From positions 1 through 6,980 of the forward strand of contig DIHU01000025.1 of the NCBI GenBank assembly GCA_002420315.1: 6,980 nucleotides of DNA. The letters are read 5' to 3'. A program made the position numbers and the translations under genes. The stretch is from Akkermansiaceae bacterium UBA5688 (GTDB lineage: Bacteria; Verrucomicrobiota; Verrucomicrobiia; Verrucomicrobiales; Akkermansiaceae). The notes under the pieces were generated by a model. It was given only the letters and a program-made list of their open reading frames with translations. It was not told the DNA's origin and did not search any database. The number at the start of each line of letters is the position of its first letter. Positions within the stretch are counted from its first letter, which is position 1. This document shows, piece after piece, positions 1-5,211 of the stretch.

Positions 1-104
1 TTATTTTTTCCGAGTAGATCTAAAGTCACTTCTAGCGCGATTTTTCTGGTCGCTAAAGGATAGTGCCCGTTCACGGGGCATTCATCTTCAGTGACTATTC
101 TCAT
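1..104 (-). CDS. Possible 5' part of a divergent gene, unrecognised, cut by left edge
   Basis: On the minus strand an ATG at 104-102 opens a frame with no stop to base 1, giving 34 codons. The peptide begins MRIVTEDECPVNGHYPLA and continues with an amphipathic, helix-like stretch (TRKIALEVTLDLLGK). Its composition resembles a folded cytosolic protein more than the plus-strand frames do, and there is no signal peptide. I do not recognise a family. Against it: the fragment is very short, there is no clear ribosome binding site, and its start codon would lie only 12 bases from the ATG of the kinase gene on the other strand. Two plus-strand frames are also open from base 1, to stops at 61-63 and 92-94, so the tail of an upstream plus-strand gene is an alternative. 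Confidence 0.3.
   Translation of the reverse strand, partial: MRIVTEDECPVNGHYPLATRKIALEVTLDLLGKN
64..80. other. Small GC-rich inverted repeat (possible hairpin)
   Basis: TGCCCG at 64-69 can pair with CGGGGCA at 74-80 around a TTCA loop, with one bulged G. It lies 36 bases upstream of the chosen kinase start. No T-run follows on the plus strand, so it is not a standard intrinsic terminator. It also falls inside the possible minus-strand gene and may have no function. Confidence 0.2.
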
Positions 105-116
105 GTGCTCAGCCCC

Positions 117-1703
117 ATGAAATCATTCTATTTACCCTCAAACCGATCAATAATCCCGATCGTTCTTGCTACAACCTCCCTGTCTCTATTGCCGATATTG
201 GGAAAGGAGACGAAGGCCTCCCCTGATAAGGATAAATCCAACGGCTTCTGGAATTCCGTTTACGAAGATAATCACGTCGTGGAAATCGATATTTCCCTTA
301 CCAAGGAAGCCTGGGAGTCCATGCAACCTACTCAAAACGAACGCGGAAGAGGTGGCCTGCCACGAGGAGGGGTTCTTCCCGACGGCCCGCCACGCGGTCG
401 GTCCGGACGCCCTGATGGCCCGCTCTCCGGCGGCGGTCCTAGCGATCGTCGAGGCCCCAGTGGACCACCTCCCGGCGGTGGTGGGGGAAGAGGTGGAGCC
501 GGAACGAGCTTCGAATATGTCAAAGCTGATATCACGATCGATGGCGAGCAATTCAAAGACGCGGGCCTGCGATTTAAAGGAAACTCTTCTTACCGCTTCT
601 CCTCCGATGGTCTCAAAAGACCTCTGAAAATCGACACCAACCGCTTTGTCACCAAACAAAAGCTTCACGGCCGGACCAAATTCAATTTGTCGAACTCCTA
701 TTTAGATCCCGCCTTCATGAAGGAGAAGCTCGCTTACGAGGTCTACCAAGCAGCTGGAATCCCGACACCAGGCACGGGCTGGGCCAAGGTGAGTCTTTCC
801 ATTGAGGATGAACTAAAGAAAAAAAATCTGGGAATCTATGTTTTGATCGAGCAGGTGGATGAAAACTATCTGGAGCGCAAGTTTGGTGAAAAATCGAAGA
901 GTAGCCTCCTCATGAAACCTGAGACCCATGCTAATTGGCAACACCCCGGTGAAGAGATCGAACAATATAAGGAGGTTTTCAACATCAAGGAAGGGGAAGA
1001 TAATAAGGAGCAGATTACCCAATTTGGTGACTTTCTCAGATTCATTGGGAAGGTGTCCGGCACTGAGTTTTCCAACCAGATTGGTGAAAAAATGGACCTC
1101 GGTTTTTTTGCGGGCTACCTCGCCGCCACTAGCCTCCTCGCCAGTTTAGACAGTTACATTGGAGCGCCTCACAATTACTATTTGATGGTTGATCAGGCCG
1201 ATAATAAGGTCCGCCTTTTTCCATGGGATGTTAACGAGGCCTTTGGAACCTTCACCATGGGAACGACTCCCGAGAAGCTCGCCGAGTGGGATATCACGCG
1301 GCCCTGGACCTCTAATATTCCTCTCTTGGAGCGCCTCTTTACTCATAAGGATTTTTCCAAGCTCTACCAAGAAAAGTTGAACAAGCTCATGAAGGGTCCC
1401 TTCACCGAGAAACATCTTTATGAGCGAGTAGATATTTTTACGAAGGCCCTCAAACCGTATCTTAGCAAAACAGAGCAAATCGCATTTCGTATGGGGATTG
1501 AAGGCGATAGCTCCGGAAAAAACTCCGCTGTTGAACGTGATATATTTGCCATTAAGCCCTTTATTAAACGGCGTATTAGGTCCGTCAAAGCTCAGCTCGC
1601 AGGGAAGAGCAAAGGAGTGAAAATCGAGGGTCGCGGTGGTCGCGGTGGTCGCCCGCCCCGTCGTCAGGCGCCTCGGGAAGAGTCAAGAGCACCTAAAGAT
1701 TAG
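117..1703 (+). CDS. Exported CotH-family protein kinase with Gly/Pro/Arg-rich insert
   Basis: This is a 528-residue protein of the CotH family, atypical kinases whose Bacillus member phosphorylates spore-coat proteins. ATG 117 is chosen because it gives a clean signal peptide: MKSFYLPSNRS, then a hydrophobic stretch to about residue 30. A GTG at 63 in the same frame would add 18 residues ahead of it; an AAAGGA lies only two bases before that GTG, too close to be a normal ribosome site. The family pattern is clear: FKGNSS at 153-158, KRPLKI at 167-172, a block with LGIYVLIEQVD, an LDSY...HNYYL block with Asp345, His352 and Asn353, and PWDVNEAFG with Asp371 and Asn373. The two Asp blocks are the likely ATP/metal-binding core by family analogy. 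Residues 76-129 form a Gly/Pro/Arg-rich insert ahead of the kinase core, and residues 505-528 a Gly/Arg-rich then charged tail. Family is confident; target proteins are unknown. Confidence 0.92.
   Translation: MKSFYLPSNRSIIPIVLATTSLSLLPILGKETKASPDKDKSNGFWNSVYEDNHVVEIDISLTKEAWESMQPTQNERGRGGLPRGGVLPDGPPRGRSGRPDGPLSGGGPSDRRGPSGPPPGGGGGRGGAGTSFEYVKADITIDGEQFKDAGLRFKGNSSYRFSSDGLKRPLKIDTNRFVTKQKLHGRTKFNLSNSYLDPAFMKEKLAYEVYQAAGIPTPGTGWAKVSLSIEDELKKKNLGIYVLIEQVDENYLERKFGEKSKSSLLMKPETHANWQHPGEEIEQYKEVFNIKEGEDNKEQITQFGDFLRFIGKVSGTEFSNQIGEKMDLGFFAGYLAATSLLASLDSYIGAPHNYYLMVDQADNKVRLFPWDVNEAFGTFTMGTTPEKLAEWDITRPWTSNIPLLERLFTHKDFSKLYQEKLNKLMKGPFTEKHLYERVDIFTKALKPYLSKTEQIAFRMGIEGDSSGKNSAVERDIFAIKPFIKRRIRSVKAQLAGKSKGVKIEGRGGRGGRPPRRQAPREESRAPKD
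342..503 (+). repeat. Low-complexity Gly/Pro/Arg-rich segment in the kinase gene
   Basis: This visibly GC-rich stretch encodes residues 76-129 of the CotH-family protein. It is almost entirely Gly, Pro, Arg, Ser and Asp, with RGG-like and PPGGGGG patterns and no hydrophobic core. It sits between an N-terminal beta strand region (VVEIDISLTKEAW) and the strand leading to FKGNSS, so it is probably a disordered loop. No perfect long DNA repeat is visible; the low complexity is at the protein level. Confidence 0.75.
1629..1652 (+). repeat. 9-bp tandem repeat (ggtcgcggt), 2.7 copies
   Basis: Two exact copies of ggtcgcggt (1629-1637 and 1638-1646) are followed by a partial third (ggtcgc, 1647-1652). 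The unit is a multiple of three, so copy-number change would keep the frame. It encodes the Gly/Arg-rich start of the kinase C-terminal tail (GRGGRGGR). Confidence 0.85.
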
Positions 1704-1885
1704 TATTGCGCTCACGCAGGATCGGCTTTGCGCGCGCTTCATGATGAATTTAGAAGAAGGATTTTTTTGGTGGAATCGTTTGGACTTCATCTTTGATGTT
1801 CGTCCTACTCTGGCGCAATTCATCGTTCATCCAAAATTAAAGCAACGCCCTTAAGCCCTCAACCACCAGGCTAAAACTAAGACCT
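1704..1885. other. Intergenic region with no assignable signal
   Basis: These 182 bases separate the kinase gene from the first YHYH gene. A run of seven T (1762-1768) is preceded only by a 4-bp CTTC/GAAG match with a long loop, which is too weak for a terminator. A TTGGAC at 1780-1785 resembles a -35 box, but no good -10 lies at the right distance. Read-through from the kinase gene and a separate promoter are both possible. Confidence 0.5.
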
Positions 1886-4800
1886 ATGAAAAATTTTAAT
1901 CTAAATAATGCTGTCAGCAGTCTAGCTTCTGGTGGAACACCACAAGGTCTGAAGAAGTATTGCCTGGGCATACTATGCCTCTTCCTTCCTGCCGCTCTCT
2001 CTGCTGATCCACGCCTCTCATCTTGGGCCACTGTTAATTCTGGCCAATACGCTCGACTCTACGAGACTAAAGAAGCCGAAGCGTCAAACCAATCTGTTGT
2101 CACTTGGTTTCGGGGACGAGGAAATCAAAGCTTACCGACCTATGCTGATATTCATGAGATTTCTTATTCAAATGACTGGATCTATATCCGAACGACCGGG
2201 CTATCTTCTCATTTGATGGGGCCATGGTATCTCAATGCCGCCAAAACCAATCTTTTTCCAAACTACCCAAGCAACCGTTCCATTCTTTACCGTATCCCTC
2301 GGACCCCGACTATCCCCACCAACAAAATCGGCACTAGTCTCGGAACGATCGGACGCTACGTCAATGGTGTTGCCATGTTTGACTCTAGGGATGCTTTTTC
2401 TTACTCGAACAGAAATTCGACAGACTCGAGGCCAAACAACGGCATCACCGGAGATGGCATCTGGAATCGTGATGCCTATGTCAATGAATCGGTCACTTTC
2501 GATGCAGGGAATGCTCACCAAGCTGGGCCTACCTACCACTACCACGCGAACCCTCCTGGCCTTCGCCACCAACTTGGCGATAGCGTGGATCATGATTTCG
2601 AGACCAATACTTACACCGAAAATTTTAACTCCTACCACTCGCCCATTCTTGGTTGGGCTGCTGATGGCCTTCCGATCTACGGCCCCTATGCCTATTCGGA
2701 TGCCAATAATCCTTCATCTACGGTCCGCCGTATGATTTCAGGCTATCAGAAACGCGATGGGACAAATGGAACCACGAATCTTGCCACCACGGGGCGCACC
2801 ACCCTTCCCGCTTGGGCCGCAACTTTCCAAAACCGAAATGCCAATCTTTCTACCAATCAACAGGGTCCATCTGTCAACAACATCTACGTTCTTGGACGTT
2901 ATATTGAAGACTACGACTTTCTAAATTCCGGCGATTTGGATCAGCACAATGGGCGCCGATGTGTCACACCTGAATTTCCGGGGGGCACCTATGCTTACTT
3001 CGTAACCATCGCAGCCGATGGCACTCCAGTGTTTCCCTACGCCATAGGGCGAGAATACTATGGCACTCCCGCCGGAGGAAACGTCAACTCTATCACTGAG
3101 CCTGTCACGCTCCTCTTTCAAGGCGGTGCAGAAAAGGGTTCTAGCATTGACACTATACAGACTGGAAATGACGAGATCACCCTCACATGGAAGGCAGTGG
3201 AAGGTGGCTCCTACCAATTAGAAACATCACCTTCGCTCAGAGGTGGCAGCTGGAAGACCACCCTCTCCAGTGTCAATCCTGACCAAGATAAACTCGTCGT
3301 TGGCGATAAGACAGTAGCCCTTTCGAGGAATTTTTACCGGGTCAAAAAGGCCGCTGTTGCGCCCTATGATGATAGCGGATTCGTTGATAATAATATCTTC
3401 ACAACTACTTATACGTTTCGCTTCTCAGCTAATACGCCTCTTCCAGAAAATATTAACTCTCTCACTGTTGGAGCGCAAGAGGTCAGCCTCGCTAACGTTT
3501 CATCGTACGATCGCTCCGCTGGCACTCTTACTGTCTGTTTTAATAGTGCCACCTTACCCGATGGCGACCATCAAGCCGTCATTAATAGCACGTATAACTC
3601 AGAGAATTTCTTCTCTATCGGAGGGCAAAAAAATATCCTTCTTCTGATCATTGATGATTGGGGGATTGACGCTTCTCCTTTCGATAATCCCACTGGGATA
3701 GCCCTTCCCAAACTTCCTAACATGGACGCTCTTGTGAGGCGAGGACTCCGCTTTACCCGATGCCACTCTCAGCCCCTTTGCTCGCCAACGCGCGCCACCA
3801 TCCTCACTGGTCGCCACCCCTTTGAGCACACCGTTGGGAATCCCTCTAATTCTTCGATATTACCCACATCCGAGTTGACGCTGCCCGAAATTTTCACTGC
3901 TCAGAATTCTCGCTTCGGGATGGCTGCCTACGGAAAATGGCACTTAGGAGGAACTGCCAATGCGCCCTCAGTCCGTGGTGGCTGGCCAGAATTTTCCGGG
4001 ATCCGCAGAGGTGGCGTCACAAATTATACTCTCTGGGATAAACTAGAAAATGGAACCACTACTGAGGATGTAACTAGCTACACTACCACTGATCAAGTGA
4101 ATGAAGGAACCGATTTCATTGTCTCTCAAGGAACCAATCCGTGGTTTCTCTGGATGGCCTTTAATGCTCCCCACACCCCCTTCCATAGCCCTCCTTCTAA
4201 TCTCGCGCCAGTGGGCGGGTATTCCACCAGTGGCTCCTCGAATAGCGATCAATACATTCGAGCTCTTGAAGCACTTGATACCGAGATTGGACGCCTTCTC
4301 ACCGTCGTAGATCTTAACCGGACGAACGTTATCGTCATTGGAGACAATGGGACTCCCGGCCAAGTCGTCCAGGCTCCTTTCGGGAATGGACATGCCAAGG
4401 GGGATCTCTACCAAGGCGGAATTCATGTTCCACTTTTTGCGGTTGGCCCTGATATCCGCATCACCGGAACGACTGACAAACTTGTCCACTGCGTAGATCT
4501 CTTCTCCACTATCCTCGACCTGGGAGGGATTGATGGAAATGCCGCCACGGCCGGATTTTCCACCCACTCTCAAAGCCTTCTCCCCATATTTCATGGGACT
4601 GATACAGCAAGCAGGTGCGTTATCGCAGAGAAATTCGGCGACAACAATGGCAATGGCCGAGCCCTCATCTCCGATGTCCACCCAGACTACAAGCTCATCA
4701 TCTTTGGAGATAAAGATGACATCAGCGACACGCCCATCTTTGAACTTTACAACCTTCCGAGCGATGAAAACGAGCAAACCAATCTTCTCCTTTCTCCTCT

Positions 4801-5167
4801 CAGTAATGAAGCTCAATCTGCTTACGATCACCTTCTTGCCAAAGACCTTGCTCTTGGTGGTGGATACTCTGACTCACCCGCAGGATCATTCGATACGATC
4901 TACATCGAGCTCCCCAACCGAACAGGTCCCACTAGCCCTCCCAATAACCTTTCCGTTAACCCGACCGCGATCATAATCGATGGGCAATCAGCCTCCTTTG
5001 TCGCTCGGGAAGACAGCTCTGGGACTACTCAAAGATACTGGGTGAAATGTAGTCTGACACCTGGCACAGGCGGTCCCTTTACCTCTGCCACCGTCACATT
5101 TCCAAATAATCCAAATACCGGTGGTGCTCGCTCCTTCAACTCGACTCAAATTATTGCCAATCCCTAA
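1886..5167 (+). CDS. Exported YHYH domain - type I sulfatase fusion protein
   Basis: This 1093-residue protein begins at the only usable start in frame. It has a long polar N-region, a hydrophobic core (LGILCLFLPAALSA) and likely cleavage after Ala40; there is no Tat motif and no lipobox. Residues about 41-410 are a YHYH domain: TYHYH with Y217-H220, ADGLPIYGPY with Asp260, and DQHNGRRCVTPEFP at 352-365. Residues about 429-489 are a short beta module ending NFYRV, and about 508-585 look Ig-like. Residues about 585-990 are a type I sulfatase: Asp590/Asp591, the formylglycine motif C-S-P-T-R (Cys632, Pro634, Arg636), Lys684 and His686 in KWHLGG, His763 in PHTP, Asp820/Asn821 in GDNG, and Lys838. 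All expected catalytic positions are present, so it should be active if a formylglycine-generating enzyme is encoded elsewhere. The last ~100 residues are beta-rich and unrecognised. No Shine-Dalgarno sequence is evident. Substrate cannot be told from the sequence. Confidence 0.95.
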   Translation: MKNFNLNNAVSSLASGGTPQGLKKYCLGILCLFLPAALSADPRLSSWATVNSGQYARLYETKEAEASNQSVVTWFRGRGNQSLPTYADIHEISYSNDWIYIRTTGLSSHLMGPWYLNAAKTNLFPNYPSNRSILYRIPRTPTIPTNKIGTSLGTIGRYVNGVAMFDSRDAFSYSNRNSTDSRPNNGITGDGIWNRDAYVNESVTFDAGNAHQAGPTYHYHANPPGLRHQLGDSVDHDFETNTYTENFNSYHSPILGWAADGLPIYGPYAYSDANNPSSTVRRMISGYQKRDGTNGTTNLATTGRTTLPAWAATFQNRNANLSTNQQGPSVNNIYVLGRYIEDYDFLNSGDLDQHNGRRCVTPEFPGGTYAYFVTIAADGTPVFPYAIGREYYGTPAGGNVNSITEPVTLLFQGGAEKGSSIDTIQTGNDEITLTWKAVEGGSYQLETSPSLRGGSWKTTLSSVNPDQDKLVVGDKTVALSRNFYRVKKAAVAPYDDSGFVDNNIFTTTYTFRFSANTPLPENINSLTVGAQEVSLANVSSYDRSAGTLTVCFNSATLPDGDHQAVINSTYNSENFFSIGGQKNILLLIIDDWGIDASPFDNPTGIALPKLPNMDALVRRGLRFTRCHSQPLCSPTRATILTGRHPFEHTVGNPSNSSILPTSELTLPEIFTAQNSRFGMAAYGKWHLGGTANAPSVRGGWPEFSGIRRGGVTNYTLWDKLENGTTTEDVTSYTTTDQVNEGTDFIVSQGTNPWFLWMAFNAPHTPFHSPPSNLAPVGGYSTSGSSNSDQYIRALEALDTEIGRLLTVVDLNRTNVIVIGDNGTPGQVVQAPFGNGHAKGDLYQGGIHVPLFAVGPDIRITGTTDKLVHCVDLFSTILDLGGIDGNAATAGFSTHSQSLLPIFHGTDTASRCVIAEKFGDNNGNGRALISDVHPDYKLIIFGDKDDISDTPIFELYNLPSDENEQTNLLLSPLSNEAQSAYDHLLAKDLALGGGYSDSPAGSFDTIYIELPNRTGPTSPPNNLSVNPTAIIIDGQSASFVAREDSSGTTQRYWVKCSLTPGTGGPFTSATVTFPNNPNTGGARSFNSTQIIANP
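3638..4855 (+). other. Sulfatase domain of the fusion protein
   Basis: Approximate span of the alkaline-phosphatase-fold sulfatase domain within the fusion gene, from the strand LLLIIDDWG to LLAKDLALGGG. The formylglycine cysteine codon is TGC at 3779-3781. The domain is about 400 residues, in the usual range for type I sulfatases. It starts directly after the Ig-like segment, joined by a short GGQKN turn. Confidence 0.9.
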
Positions 5168-5211
5168 TTCATCCGTGCTCCATATCGTCTGGGTAAAGTG
5201 AAACTATAAAA

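Noticed and set aside
63..116. GTG at 63 as the kinase start
   Set aside because: It would put 18 non-signal-like residues in front of a clear signal peptide, and the AAAGGA before it is only two bases away.
1737..1768. Weak CTTC/GAAG pairing followed by seven T, considered as a terminator for the kinase gene
   Set aside because: The stem is only four pairs with a 12-base loop and no GC-rich core, so a functional intrinsic terminator is unlikely.
1705..1819. 7-bp inverted repeat ATTGCGC (1705-1711) / GCGCAAT (1813-1819) bracketing much of the intergenic region
   Set aside because: A match of this length over about 100 bases is expected by chance, and there is no target-site duplication or mobile-element content.
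1636..1854. Small plus-strand frame overlapping the kinase 3' end and the intergenic region
   Set aside because: It starts inside the Gly/Arg repeat in another frame, has no ribosome site, and its sequence resembles no known small protein.
4043..4831. Long open frame (262 codons) on the minus strand
   Set aside because: It lies wholly antisense to the sulfatase domain, whose motifs are intact. The translation has no recognisable domain and looks like a by-product of codon bias.
5205..5210. TATAAA just before the second YHYH start, considered as a -10 box
   Set aside because: It abuts the ATG, leaving no room for a normal transcript start, and no -35 match sits at the proper distance.
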